Assembly: GCA_012932865.1 (NCBI GenBank)
Contig: SAXG01000018.1
Span: forward strand, 434,001-498,000
Direction of reading: 5' to 3'
DNA from: Amylostereum areolatum
Lineage: Eukaryota; Basidiomycota; Agaricomycetes; Russulales; Stereaceae
DNA: 64,000 bases
Shown: positions 12,093 through 25,276 of the stretch, in pieces
Layout of the letters: the number at the start of each line of letters is the position of its first letter
How positions within the stretch are numbered: position 1 is the stretch's first letter
The notes under the pieces: generated by a model
What the model saw: the letters and a program-made list of their open reading frames with translations, nothing else
Database searches by the model: none
What the model was told of the DNA's origin: nothing
Translations under genes and position numbers: made by a program

Positions 12093-12701
12093 CAATGTAC
12101 CGGGTTATAGACAAGTATTCCATTCGACCAATGATACTTATCCCAAGTGTATTGTATCTCAACATGCGGTTAACGTGATGAGTTTGCTGCCATGTATACG
12201 TTCAAGTCCTCCGTCAAACCGCTGTATGCTACTAGTCGGGGCCCGAGCGTTATCGCGTTCTCCCACCAGCGAGTATACATATCGAGCCAGGTCTCTCTAT
12301 CCTGTAACTCGCTTTCTTTTCGGTCTCAGGCCCTCGCACGGTATCTTCGCTCATATCAAACCTTGACGGCATTGACAGAGGGCCAAAGTCATGTCAGCAT
12401 GTTGCATAGCCCAAGCCAGACTGTAACATTCCAGGTCGCCGTTGGCCTTTCCTGCCCTAATTTGTCCACCTCGCCCATTGTCTCGAACACGCGCTAATGT
12501 CGCCCTAGCTCCACATACGTACGCAGCGGGTTACGTCGCCGAACACACCACGGGGCAAGTGCAACAGCGCCTTTCAACTCTCGGAGCTGATGCCCTTAAG
12601 AATATCCTTTATGATCGCGGACCAGTTCCAGCCACGAGGTACCTATTTAATACAGCCTCGCGTTTGCTACGACGCGCATCCTGCATCCACTCTCAATCCT
12701 C
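12093..12701. other. Intergenic, promoter of the short-chain dehydrogenase
   Basis: About 600 bases. TATTTAA at 12644-12650, some 55 bases before the ATG at 12702, is a plausible core promoter. The small open frames here (for example 12192-12497) have no recognisable content. Confidence 0.45.
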
Positions 12702-14043
12702 ATGGGGCTCTTCTTCTCGCACCCGCCGTATGTCCCAGAACGAGACATTCCAGGCCTCGACGGCCGAGTTACTGTTGTTACTGGCGCTGAGTGCGTGGCT
12801 CTTTTCTCTCGGTCTATCGCCTTCATTCTTACCCTGATTTTACCTTATAGCTCCGGCATCGGCTTTCACACAGTTGAACAGCTCGCCGCTCACGGTGCCA
12901 AGGTCTACCTCCTTTGTATCACACTTGAGAACGCACAGGATGCTATTTCACGCATCGAACTGAATCTACCTCGCCTCCGCGGGACGAAATGCCTTGTTCC
13001 TGTGCAGATAGACCTTTCTTCGCTTGCCAGCGTTAGGGAAGCCGCGCGCACGATTCTTGCCGAGGAGAAACGTTTAGACATACTAAGTAAGCATATTTCG
13101 ACATCGATCTCGGTCGACATTCGGCGCAAACCGCGATTAATTTTCGCATAGTAAACAACGCTGGGAGGCTAGCAAGCGACTACGTCCAGGCAGATAGCGG
13201 TGTCGAGATGTCGGTTGCGGTCAAGTGAGTTGGTTTCCGAAGGCGCTCGAATGTGGCCTACTTATCGTTGGAACAGCCATATCGGACCTTTTGTGCTCAC
13301 AACAATGCTTCTCCCCCTTCTAAAATCCACCGCAAGTCTTCCTGGCTCCGATGTGCGCATTATCTCCGTAAGATAGCATTCCGTTGTAAAATCTTACTTC
13401 CCGTTTGACGCTCTACCCTTTCAGCTGACCTCCTACGCATACAAGCTCGCTGGGCCGGTGAGATTCACTACCTTGGATGACCTCAACGACCCAAGAGGCG
13501 CCCCAGGGGCACGCAATGGATGGCTCGCGAAATTTCGCCGTTATGGTCTCCTTTCACAACTCACAGTCTTTGTGGTCCAGCATCCTAAACACGATTCTCT
13601 TTAGGTGCCACAAAACTTATGATCATCCTGTTCATTGGGGAGCTACAGAGGCAACTCGACGCTGAAAACATCCCAATAACAGCGATGGCCGTGCATCCCG
13701 GTGAAATCGCAACCCGTTAGTACGCCTGGTATAGCCGTTTTCGCCTTTCTCACTTTCCGCCCAACTGTCTTCAGCAGCGGCCATAACAAACACGCCCCTC
13801 GTCATCAGGCCGTACATATGGATAGCGGCCTTATCACCCTACCAGGGCTCCTTCACAACCCTCTTCGCCGCAACGAGTAGGCGGATATACGAGGCGCGCG
13901 ACCAATTCAAAGGATGCTATCTGGTTCCATACGGCGAAATTGAGAAACTAACCACCCCTCAATCGCAAGACGAGCAGCTAGCACGAACGCTGTGGGAGAC
14001 AACAGAGAGGGTCGTGAAGACGCTGGACGGTATCGCCGGATAG
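12702..14043 (+). CDS. Short-chain dehydrogenase/reductase, retinol-dehydrogenase-like
   Basis: An NAD(P)-dependent oxidoreductase of the classical SDR superfamily; substrate unknown. The start MGLFFSHPPYVPERDIPGLD leads into GRVTVVTGAD and, after the first intron, SGIGFHTVEQLAAHG, forming the TGxxxGIG cofactor motif. Next come DLSSLASVREAA, INNAG (NNAG motif), VNHIGPFVLTTMLLPLL, RIISLTSYAY with the likely catalytic Ser, and RRYG-ATK, the YxxxK catalytic pair, which is split by an intron near 13541-13600. AVHPGEIAT and a C-terminal region ending VKTLDGIAG (stop 14041-14043) complete it. About six short introns keep one frame. Length about 330 residues fits this SDR group. The start at 12702 is chosen because the next Met lies beyond the cofactor motif. 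Confidence 0.88.
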
Positions 14044-14261
14044 CCAATGTTTACATAGTCCGTGCTCGTGCGTAGTCGCCTCATATGATTATAATATATG
14101 AGTCACAAACTCAGGCTCACATAAGTCGGAGTCTCCAAATGAACCAGTAGCTCCTAGAAGAAGGGAAAGCGTGTGTAGGGGAAGAGGCAAGTAAATACAC
14201 AGTGAGCATTGATGGTGACCGGCACGGGTATTCCCTACCTAGGGAAGACGCGACGAGCACG

Positions 14262-15871
14262 CTAAACACCAGTGTACTCTCGCAGGTACTCTGAAAGGGG
14301 TCGTATGTAAGACATTGGGTAAGTACTGCAGGTCATAATGCGTACCTCTTATCAGCTCGAACGCGGCAAACGTGCTTCCCGCAGCTGGGATGCTGGTCGA
14401 TCGTAGGCATTCAATATTCAATCTCCAAATAAACAACGAACAAGTGGAAGGTTTACCTTCGGATAACTGTCCAGATCCGGGTGAGCATACCGATACAACA
14501 AAGACAAGTGAAGTTCACTCACGAGACGGCGTAAGACCACGGAATAATCCCGCACTATCAGAACGCAATCAGATATGCTTCAGCAATGTTAATGAGGCCT
14601 TGGGGACTTACAACCCAGACTCGACAACTATCGCTTTCAGCTCGTGCGCGATATATTGTACAGGTGTACCCGTCGGAGGTGTCGCACGCAGTTGGATGCG
14701 TGACTTGACAACATCTATGAAAGCATTGACATGAGGAAACATTCAAATTCAACTAGAAACAGTCACGCACCTAAGGGATAAGACGATAACCAATAGGCGA
14801 TCTGTCAAACGGGTCAGCTACGGATGTATAGAGTGGGAAAGGTGCGTGTACGCACACCGCCCGTTGAGCCACTGGCTAACAACGTCCAGACGGGGAGTTC
14901 CTTCCCGTAAATATCGGTAAATCTTCGCTTTGAAAATTCAAAAGCTGATCCCGACATGAGGACAAGGACGTAGGGGCAGATGCAGGGCAGAGACTCTTAC
15001 CCGTATAGAACCTAGATCAAACATGAGCGAGATCTCCAGCTCGGTAACTGTCCACCACATACCCTGCATACGCCGGAATCTCTCTCGCGACTGTTATCTG
15101 GAGAAGAGAAGTCAGGTCTAGCTTCGTCATGGGAAACGATAGATCGACCCACCCAGTACCCTCGCATGATACCTTTCCTAAACCCCCACTCCGACCACAT
15201 CTCCTTCGCCACCGTCCGTAACTTCTTGTCCGTAGTCGCCCCATACTGGCCCTGCATCCTGACCTTGAACATCTCCACTGTATCCTCTGCTTGAGCTTAT
15301 ATACAACCATCCACGATCAACGGACGCACCAGGACTCGCCAAAATCGCGTTCGCAGCTCCTGCCATCGCCCCCGCCACTGCCGTCTGCGACAACGAGAGT
15401 TGATGGAACGGAGTGATGAGGCGCTTTGATGCGCCGTACGACGCAAAGAGCAACGAGTTGACACCGGCGATGCCAACCAACGGGCTGGCCATTCCTATAC
15501 GCAGACGCTCAGCTCACCAGCTATCACCATGAAGAGTGAACAGGATATACCTTTGTACAGCGCAAAGAATCCCTCTTTTCGCATAGTCTGGACTAGAATG
15601 TCCATAGGTCCCTTCTATAGACCAGAGGAAGAACTCATTCAAAATACCCATGACACGATTGCTCGAACCATGTACTCACAAACATACCTCCTACACAGCC
15701 CCAGAATAACATTCAGCGTTCTCCCTCAAACAAGACTAAAGGTCGCGTACTGGGGGCGATTTGCGCTCGCGTCTTCACGGTGTCTAGAGGCTGTCCGACC
15801 AAGACTTGTGCGGCGCCGCCAAAACTGCCCGCAATGAGCTCGTTCACGGTTTCCATCGTCGTCGACGACAT
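14262..15871 (-). CDS. Mitochondrial carrier family (SLC25) protein
   Basis: An inner-membrane solute carrier with three repeats. Start ATG 15871-15869 (MSSTTMETVNELIAG). Repeat 1 carries QPLDTVKTRAQ, repeat 2 SPVEMFKVRMQGQYG, repeat 3 DVVKSRIQLRATPP: three copies of the Px[DE]xx[KR] signature region. Between them are GPMDILVQTMRKEG, FFALYKGMASPLVGIAG, REIPAYAGFYTG, EFSKRRFTDIYGKELPVWT and FAGLFRGLTPS. The C terminus reads AAGSTFAAFELIREY with TAG at 14264-14262. Around eight to ten introns. The overall pattern is closest in memory to the yeast Ymc1/Ymc2 and carnitine/basic amino acid carrier branch, but the substrate cannot be fixed without a phylogeny. The frame is intact. Confidence 0.88.
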
Positions 15872-16354
15872 GGTAACGCTTGTCGTCAGTGAATGTGGTA
15901 GATGTGCGATGAACGACGGCAGCGGTAGCGAGGAAGCATGGTGTTGAATCAGAACCGTGAACGATGTTGATAAGACGCGTCGGTCGCGTCATTCAATGCA
16001 ATCCTCCAGACTCGAGTCTCCCCGAGGCAAACTTCTCCTTGACAGCGTCGCCTCAAAACAGAGTGGTATTGCAACGAGCTATTAGTAACATATGCGTGAG
16101 GTATCGAAAGAATAAGAAACTGATGACGCTACTGAAGTCCGTGGTGATGATGCAGCGGTTCGGGCGTCTCCTCCACAAGCACGTCCCATGATACAGATGC
16201 CTGGTCAATGATATACAAGCCCGCAAATGAAAAGGAGGATGTCGGAGGAAAGGAAAAGAGACAGCGAGAGTAATGTATGTGAGAGAGGAAGGAGATGTCC
16301 GAATGAGAAGCAATGTAAGAGGATATACACAGTACGCTCGGGGAGGTACGTAGG
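15872..16354. other. Intergenic between carrier start and Bem2 stop
   Basis: About 480 bases, promoter of the carrier and 3' end of the BEM2-like gene. No other feature recognised. Confidence 0.4.
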
Positions 16355-19300
16355 TTAACATGCAGATGGGTATTCGTGAGCGGGATACGAGTTCGACGTA
16401 GGAGGATCCGGGCTAGAAACTACGTCTTCGTCCTCGTCATCTTCGTCCTCCTCTGGTATAAGGTCGTCATCAGCGTCGTCGTCTTCTGGCTCAGCTTCTG
16501 CGTCCGCATCGACCTCGTCGAAGATCGTGTGGAACTACATCGGAATAACATCAGCTTAGAAGTGTGAAGTCGTAAAGAAAAGGAATGCGTACATGCGTCA
16601 CCAGCATTTTCACCAACTTGTTCGTCTGTGGCATGTTGGCCATGATCATGAGGAAGTCGTTATGGGGAGCGCGGAGAAGGTTGGGGCTAAAGACGATGGC
16701 GAGAGCATCGGACGTCATCTGGTTTTGCTCCTCGAAGTCGGTGACCCTGCACACCAATCATTAGCAATGAACCTACACAAACTTGGGAAAAGAAAGGCTC
16801 ACTTGTCGAGGTGTTCAATGATGCGTTTGAGTAGGTCGAAGTTCGGCCGAGGAAGAGCTTGTATCACGACTCTGATCCTTTCCATGCGAGCATTCAAATC
16901 ATCCATTTCTAGGAAGCGAAGGTCAGTATAGGCTATGACAGTGGACGCGTCAAGAACATACTCATAGCATTGATGACATCGTAGTAGGAATAAGACGGAA
17001 AGACGGGCTCGGGTAGCACTCGGAACCATGTCTTGATGAGATCGCAGACGGCATAGATGTCGGTCGACGATGTGATGGGCCAGAGACCTTGAGAAAAGGT
17101 TAAGCGGCCATAGAGGAGAAATGCAACCAATTGTACTCACCACGGTTGAGTGCCTCCTTCAGGCTAGTGACTTCTGAATTCGCACCAGCGATGCGATCTG
17201 TGGACGCCGTGAGTCTTCCAAGCGCCCAATAGTACTCCTGCAACACTCACAGATACCAACTTCGCCCAGACCTCGGCTCTCCACTTCTTGCAAAAAACGT
17301 TCAACAACCGACGGGATCGTGCCAGGTGGTGGCGGCGCCCCACCCGTATCCCGCTTGAGCAAGACATCGAGATCAACTCCGTACACTAAACCGGACGAAT
17401 TAGCTCACCCACCCATCCAACAAAACACCTTCAACTTACCTGCACGCGGATCCCGCGACGGCGTGATATTCGAATCGTGTATGTGGTCCGAAAGCTGCGG
17501 CTTGGGCGAGTTGCCCAACCACGTCAACCGCCTTTGTGCCGCCGTCTTCGACACATGTTCGAGTGTGCGGATCCACTTGTTCATTTCCGCCTTGCTCGTC
17601 GCTTGCAGGAGGTAGTGCCCGCCATCCTCGGTGTCGAGCTGGAACGTGTACGATCGGTCGTAGTTCACGAACGGCGCCGCGCGCGCGTCGACGACGTTGA
17701 GCGCGAGAGCAGGCTTGCCCGTCGGCGTGAAATCGAGTTCGGCTGTTGTGCGCTTGTCGACGATGGCCTCCACGTTGTCGAGCGAGAGCGCGCTCGAGAT
17801 CGGACGCATGAGCTGCTGGAAGAACGTCACGGACCCGCTCTTCTTCATCCTATGCTGCTTCTGGAGCGCCGTAGACGGTCGGCGCGTGTGCATCGCCTTG
17901 TTGAAGTAGTCGTCTCGCTTGTCTGTGCGGTGTTGCTCCTGTTTGCGCTCCTTGTTGAATCGGTCATAGAGCATGCGGTCCCGCTTGTTCTTCTCCATCT
18001 GCATGTGCACCAGACGTTGGAAAGGTCGCTGGGTTCGCTTGGCACTACCAGCGGCGGGGACCATGGCACCTTCGCGGTGCGCCTCCTCTCGAATAGCACG
18101 GAGGTCAAGATGAACGTTAGCTAATTGCTGTTCGATGTGACTGAGGCGTTCGAGGTCGATACGGCTGACATCACGTCTTGAACGTGTCCGTGCGCTGGGC
18201 TGCGACTGACTATCCACCAGGAGGTGGGACAAGTATCTAGACATGGACAAACACCGTCAATAACTGTCACGCGCATGAAACAACCAAACCAACCTTCGTT
18301 TCTCAAAGTTGATCACCCGTCCCACATCCGAGCCCGAATCATACACATCGGGCAGACTCAGCACCTCCAGCACCCGCTCCAGGATCCACCCCAAATCGGT
18401 GGTCAACAGTGGGCCTAGGACCGGCGCCGCACGCCTCACAGGCTTCGACATGTACGCCATTAGGCTGTCGCTGGATACCCCGCGCGCATTGGCGACGTTT
18501 GTCCACGCGCGTACGTGAGCGCGGCTTTCGGGGGAGACGATGGCGGCGGTGAGGACAAGTTCGGCGAACGAGCGGACACATCGCTGTTCCGTATATGGCA
18601 CGGGGGACGTCTCCGCCTCGCTCCTCAGACGACATATCTCCACAGCTTGAAGCAGAAGTTCGATCCTCCCCTGACGCGCCTGGATCCCTATCCTTGGCGC
18701 AACGAGCTGCGAGACGACCCACTTCCGCAGGACGTGATGCGCGCGCAGGCTGCTCCGGATGGCGGGCGGGAACAAACGGAAAAGCTCGTCTTGCGCGAGC
18801 TCGAACCCTGTCGACGATGGCGGCACCTCAGTGAGATGGCTATATATGTTCTGAATCTCCGTCTCATCCGAGTTGTGGCTCGGCTCCCAAGGGATAAACC
18901 AGCCCAAGCGATCCGACGTTTGCACTTCCAGCAGATCCGCCGTGATAAAGAGGTCCTGCAAAATGTCCATCAGAAAGTGCAGAGCACAAAAAGCCCCGCG
19001 GACGTACCTCTTCCGACACATTCCGCATCGCTGCTGCGGCCATCGCATCGAGACTCTCCACGAGCTCTTCTGGCGTCGTCTTCGAGAAATCCAGCGGTTC
19101 CGCACTCCTGTTGGATTGACTGGACACGCCCAGAACGTCCATAACAGTCCCGCTTCTCGCGCTCGGCCGCCGAGTCTGCGAATTGAAAAGACTCTGTGCG
19201 GCCTTCAATCTGAGCTTGAACACCGCCCACGATTCCACGGCCTTCTCCTCATCTTTGTCCAGCGACGCAGGCATCGAGTGGTCCTCCTTGCTCCCGAGGA

Positions 19301-22300
19301 ACGACTGCACAGCGTTGAAGAGCGCGCCGTCGTTGAGGATGTCTTGCGTGCCGCCATTCTGCAGCCAGTCCAGGATGACCTCAAGGATATTGTACCGCTG
19401 CGCGGCCAGGTTGACGAGGTCGTCCACACGTGGAGGAGTTGGCTTGGGTATGCTGACGTAGTTCTTGCGCAAGAGCTGATCCAGACAACAGTGAGCTTCC
19501 AGCCCTCCCACTGATAAACGCAGACAAAGCTCACCTCGAAAAACACCAATGGCGACACGAAGCTCCGAAACACATTCCACCACACCCCCGCAAACTCCGC
19601 TCGGTCAAGCTTCACGTCCCGCGTCCGCTTATCCCTCAACGGCATCTCCCCATTATCGTCCGCAATCGACACCGATACTCCCGGCAGACCGTGCGCGAGC
19701 ACGTTCACCAGACGTTCGAGGGTACCCGCCTGCACAACTACGCGCACGGGCCGCTCGTTGTGCGAGTGATCAGAAACGACGAGGCTGGTCCGCTGAGAAA
19801 TGGACGGCAGCGAATTCCTTCGCGCGAGGCTTTGTTTACGATCCAATCCGCCTTGCGAGGGCCCAGGTCGAGATCCCGCCGCGGGGCGTACGCGGATGGA
19901 TGGAGCCCGCGCTACGGGTTTGTCCAAGATCATCGCCTCCACCAACGCGCTTGGAGGTCGCGACGCTGGTCTCGAAGATGGCCTTGACGATGGCCTCGAT
20001 GTCGACTCCGGGCCTGGCTGAACGAGGAGCAAGAGCTCATTGTCGAACAGTGGTATGACCGTCCCTCCAAAATCGAGCGTATGCAACCCATCCCTGTTCT
20101 CCGCTCCAAAGCTCCGCCGCCTGTTTGTCGTGAGCGGCACCAGTCCGGCATCGGGCTTGCGCAAGTTCTGGATGTCTTGGACGTTCATCCGCGTGGGTCC
20201 GCCGGAGTCGACGCGCGGGCGTAAGAACTGCGAGCGGTCGACGAAACTGATGTAGGGGAGGGGTTCCGGGAAGATCAGAGGAACGAGGCATTGATTAGCG
20301 GGCGTGGTGGCTGAAGAGGCTTGCGACCAGAAAATGGGCTCGTAGTGACCTTTGCGCCGAGACTCGGCCGCGACGGACAACGACATGAATTGTTCGGTAC
20401 TGAGGGGACGTCAGAAAATGCCCCACCACAGGAAAGCAAGAAATAACATACTGGACGAACTGCGATGCGATATTTCCAACGCCGCCACCGGTCGCACTTA
20501 GCTCCTTCCATGCCGCGACCAACCTGGGCACATCCTCGAAATCATCCTCACCAGATTGCTCCGTCCCGCGAGGACATAGCGAGAATGCCGTCCTGAACCC
20601 TTCGAACGCGTCCTTGGCCTCCTTCAAATAACGCGGTGCCCACACTGTTTGCTCGTCCTCGGACATGGCCTTCTGAATCGCTTCCTGGACGTCCTCGAGT
20701 GTGCTCCCGGCCCACGGCGTCAGCCGACGCTCCATTGCCTCGGATTCCTCGCGCGCGACCCATCCCTCGACCATGGCCAATGCGGCACCTTCCACGCGCT
20801 TCCACGTCTTCTCCAGACGCGCGATAGGGCGGCAGCAGAGCGCGGCGAAGATAGCCCGCCACGAGCACTCGTCACCGGCGAGGCGGCAGAGTTCGCCGAC
20901 GCGCGCCCACGCGGTGATCACCTCGGACCTGGAGTATGTTCTTGAGGTTGGCTGGTTGGTCGCTTGAGCTGCCTGGCTGAGGTCTACGGAAAATCGCCCC
21001 GACTGTCGGGATGTGTTGTAAGACGAATCGGGCCCGAGGACGTGCAGCAGAATAAGCTTTGTTAGCCAATGGGGATGAGCGTCGCTTCCGGCGAAAGGCT
21101 GCAGGATGGACGGCGATGACCTGGACGTTGGCTCTTCAGAATATTGATCGGATGGCCGCCTCGCCAACTCGCCCGATGGGCCGAGGCAATCTTCCACGGT
21201 TAGGTTCTCAGGCATACCAACGAGCAACCCTAAGTTGAAAACGAACAAGCTGTGGGCGACCTCCTGGGGCATAAGTCGCACCAGCACATGCTTCGTGAAC
21301 CCCTCGCGCTCCAAGACACCCCACAGCGCGTCCCTCGGTGCGCCAGAACGCGACTTCGCTGGACTGCTTGGGGAGACCACAAACGACTGCGCCGACCGCG
21401 GACCCCAAAGACGCTCCTGCATAGATGTCGTGAACGGGTCGGCTTCCGGTCGAGGCGAAAAGGCGCCAAAGTTGGGGGATGTGGGGCCGATGTTAGGGGA
21501 CTCGGCACCGAGGAGCGGAGACGAAGTATGGATCGCCTGGGTGGATACAGACGTCGGGAACCCGCGCGATGGAGGAGGGGAGAAGTCCGGAATGGTCTCC
21601 TCGCGGAACTCCTCCCAAGCAAACGCGTCGGCGGGCGTGCCATAGAAACGCAAGTACTCCGTCGCTAGCCAGTGGACGCGAGCACGATCCTGTTCCTTGT
21701 GCTCATCTGCCGCTCCGCTCACAAGGAACGATGCAAACCTGATGAACTCTGTTTCAAACTTGGAGCGGCCAACAGCCGTAGGTAAACCGAAGAGAACCGA
21801 AAGGGCAAAGTCTTCCCAGCCTGACTTGTCAGTTGAGGCCGATTCTCGTGGCAAAGCATCGGAGAAGGTGGTTGCAAACACGGCTTCGTGTACCAATGCC
21901 TCCAGAGTGCCCTTCCCTACGACACCTTGACCGTCCAAACCGAGGTCAGGATGCGTCTTTCGTCCCCAGAAGGCTCGTTTGCGTCTGGATGGAGTGGGCT
22001 TGACTTCCTCCTCGGCCGGAGGCTCGTCGCGGTTTCCTTCTGTCTCCGCGGTCTCGTCCTCTTCCTCGACAGCGACAATACCGACAGGGAACAGATCCTT
22101 CACGGCCGTGGTTCGATCATTCGGTGGCTTGTAAAACTGCAGTTTCGTGCCTCGTAGAATAAGCTTGAAAGGTTTCCAGCTCTTGGAGGATGTGGGCAAT
22201 GTATGCGCGTACGAGGGTCCGTGCGAAATTGGAGGAGTGAAATCCATAAGGCGGTTGATAAAACCGGAGTGAAAGGTGATTTGGGAAGCGCGCTTGTTAT

Positions 22301-23433
22301 CCGTACTATCCAGTGCATCAGATGTCTTGGTAGGCTCGATGATCGTAGGAGGGGGAAGAAGGGGTGACTCTCCCGGAGTGGAGGTGAGGGGTGAGTCATT
22401 GGCTGGCGAGCCTCGCTGGGCCCCAAACGTGAACGGAAATGCTCCCCGTCCGCCGTGTCCGACTCTATCCCTTTCCCGTGACGTTGACATCGGCATCTCC
22501 TTCTCCGACGATCCTGACATCTTGCGCGTTGGGCTTGTGGGTCCGAGCTTCGAAGCAGAGAGCTTGGAGGGAAGTTTGGGGGTGAATGAATGCGACCGAA
22601 CATGGAGATGGGTATTCGTGGGACTAGAAGGAGGAGAACCGGCCATAGTAGTCATCAATGGGCTGAGAGAGCCGGGTGAGGACCCAGGAGAATAAGGAGG
22701 GATGGGAACTCCTTGGGAAGTAATGATCGGGAAGAGATATTGCTGTCCATTGGATGTCGACGGACTATGTCCAGGACTTGTACCACGATATTGAGTGACC
22801 TTGTCCTGAAAAGTGGCCGTCGCCGGCGTCGACGGGGCAGAAACGCTGAATTTCCCCAGTTCCTCGGCAGAGCGGGACCAGGGCTTGTGGGAGAGCGAGC
22901 GAAGGTCGCCCAAGCCTGCTGCGGAGGCCTTCCTACGGGAGGGGGAGCCAGGGGACTGTGGGGCATGACGAGGAACGTCGACTGCCGTTCGTGTGCGCGT
23001 CAAGGAGAGATCGTGGACGGATCTGTACGGCAATGATCAGCGTCGAGATCGTCTGGCCCTTGGAGAAGGCTATATGCGCGCCAAAACGAAGGAAAAAGAG
23101 CGCTCACCTGCTCGGTCCCTTGGGACTGGCTTGGAGGTAGGGTTCGCTGAGAACGGATGGAAGGATCGGGCGGGGGTCGGTGGGTTGCGAGATTTTTGGC
23201 TTGCGGACGTAAGAGCTGGTGCTGGAACGAGGTTCGGAGCTTCCGGAAGGAGCTCGAGGGCGGGTGCCCTGATTTCTGGAGAACCACTTGGCAGGCTTTG
23301 CGAGAAGCTGGGAGATGCCGGAAGGAGATGTGGCGCGAGGAAACGCAGTGGACGATGGACCGGCAGGAACGGTTGGTGAGGGATCGTAAGGACTGAGAGC
23401 TTGCGGGGTGGTTTGATTCCGACGAGGGCGCAT
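16355..23433 (-). CDS. BEM2: Bem2-like Rho GTPase-activating protein (RasGEF-like, PH, RhoGAP)
   Basis: A large polarity regulator, about 1,900-2,000 residues. Start MRPRRNQTTPQ at 23433; stop after YPAHEYPSAC at 16357-16355. Order: a long Ser/Pro-rich N terminus; a first PH-like segment (SWKPFKLILRGTKLQFYKPP); a RasGEF-like helical region (WLATEYLRFYGTPADAFAW, EVAHSLFVFNLGLLVGMP, ARLEKTWKRVE, FRSFVSPLVFFE); a second PH domain (FVNYDRSYTFQLDTEDGGHY, EMNKWIRTLEHV); then RhoGAP with VYGVDLDVLLKRD, the arginine-finger motif YRIAGANSEV (split by an intron near 17195-17247), IKTWFRVLPEPVFPSYSY and SDALAIVFSPNLLR. A strongly acidic tail ends the protein. Rho-type GTPases are the expected substrates, at the plasma membrane or bud/hyphal tip. 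More than ten introns, no frame break over about 7 kb. Confidence 0.92.
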
Positions 23434-24048
23434 GACGAAATGGGCTGAGTCAAGCTGGAGGTGAAAAGACACGACAGGATGTATACGTTCGCACTCTGAC
23501 CAGACGAGAACGCGAAAAGTGAGACGGGCGAGTGTGTAAAAGCACAGGTGACGCACATATAACCACGACCGGCACGATCTAGCGGGTGCTTTCTACGTTC
23601 AGGGGGTCGGGGTCCGCGTCCACAGGATCAACGCGAGGTGTAAACTGCGCGTGAATGGGTAGCAGAATTCGGGGGCCGTGAAACGGGGGACTGATGATAT
23701 GGCAGGCAAAGTCTTTGGGCGACGTGTCCGAAGATGGTGGGGTTGGAGGGAGCGGGTGCGAGAAAAGGAGCGGAAGGGGGAGTGTCGAGCGTGTTGGGCG
23801 GTCGTTGAAGTTATAGATACAGAGGAAGAGAATGGACGTGGCAGTCGATGGCGAGAGGGAAAAGGACGAGCGTTGGCCTGAAAGCGACCAATAGCCAATT
23901 GATCGCGTCCACCAACTCCGTCCCGCCGGCTCTCAGAGTCTCAATCCCTTTTCTGGTTTAGCCCAACCCCTCGTCCTCGTTCATTTCCCAGACGGCCCCC
24001 TTTGGTATTCATTTCATTCCACATCGGTTCTCTCTTCTACTCGTACCC
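23434..24048. other. Upstream region of the Bem2-like gene
   Basis: About 600 bases, purine-rich on the plus strand from 23.7 to 23.9 kb, so the minus-strand leader would be C/T-rich, which is common in fungal promoters. The small open frame at 23599-23898 minus is probably leader sequence. Confidence 0.4.
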
Positions 24049-25276
24049 ATGCCGTTGCCCCTCGGCTTCTACACGAACCCCTCCTCCGAGTACGTGTACT
24101 CTCGCACCCTCTGCCACTTTATGACACCGCGTATGGACCGCGCGACGGAATCGGGCGGCGTAGATAGGCGCACGTTGACCTCATCAACAAAAGGACTCGG
24201 TCAACTGCACCGTCCGCCTGGCCCTGCCTCGGTCCCACCAACTCGCGCCCACGGTCCACAACGGACATAACGCACGTCATTAGCATTATCCCCGACTTAC
24301 CGTCACACCAGCATAAGACGTCTTGTCACGTAAGTGCACCCCACGCTCTCATTGAACGCCCCAGACGGCTTGAGAGCACGAGCTGCATGCAAGTCTGCTG
24401 GGGACAACTCGATCATATTCGCCTGGCGCAGCATTTGGTTAGTTCGTGTAGATGGTGTATGATGCACATCGCCGCTGCACAGGAGGTGCATCTTCTGCCG
24501 TTTCACCACAACCCCGCTGTGGGAAACGTCCGTACCCGAACGGTGTCCCGATGGACCCAATCAAACGTCAGACGGCGTTTAACCCCATGTGCTCCTGACA
24601 ATGGAACATGCAAGGATCACTGCGCCACGCCGACGGAAAACGTAGCCCGGAAATCCTGAGCTTAACAACTGGTCAGCGATCGGCGAATAGAGGGAAGGAC
24701 AACAAAGTATGAATCAGTCTCGTCTTGGTCTTCAGCGCCAGGCAGGCATACGTGCTTGACTACTATGTATATGCATCCCGTTCGAAGCACTCGGTATAGA
24801 ATCACTCACCGATGATATATCGCCTTCTTCGGCGAGATGCAACGCGAGGATCCGCCATGCTTTCGACATCTTCCAATTTTAATAATACGAGAAGAACATC
24901 CCTGGGGGATCGTCCACGTCAGCCCAAACGACACGGAAGTGCGGCGTACGACGCACCTAGAGCGCAAACGCGACCCGCGTCGACAGACTTCACGTCAGGT
25001 TAAAAAGTCGTCTCGATGGCACAGTAAATATGACAGAAACACGGCGAAGGCGGAGAGCCGTGGTCCCCGCAGACATGATTTCATCAAGCCTCTACGTACA
25101 TGCGCAGGGTGCGGGCGTGTCGGGCGTGTGCGACGTGTGCGGACAGAATTATTGACAATGACTGGAAGGTTGCTTCCGCCTGCGACGATGATCAGAAGTG
25201 TGCAAAATACTGCGTCACACGAGCGCATACCTGCTGCACGATGGGCCATGACCTGTCTATGGCTACGTAGATTCGA
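24049..25276. other. No confident gene; possible damaged plus-strand gene start at 24049
   Basis: An ATG at 24049 in a tacccATGcc context opens MPLPLGFYTNPSSE followed by a GTACGT donor. Further on, coding-like text appears around 24180-24290 (CTVRLALPRSHQLAPTVHN), but in a frame reached only by a splice I cannot place or by one-base corrections in AAAAGG near 24195. Rightward frames at 24387-24659 and 24837-25307 have no recognisable motif. I therefore record coding potential without a gene call. Confidence 0.25.
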
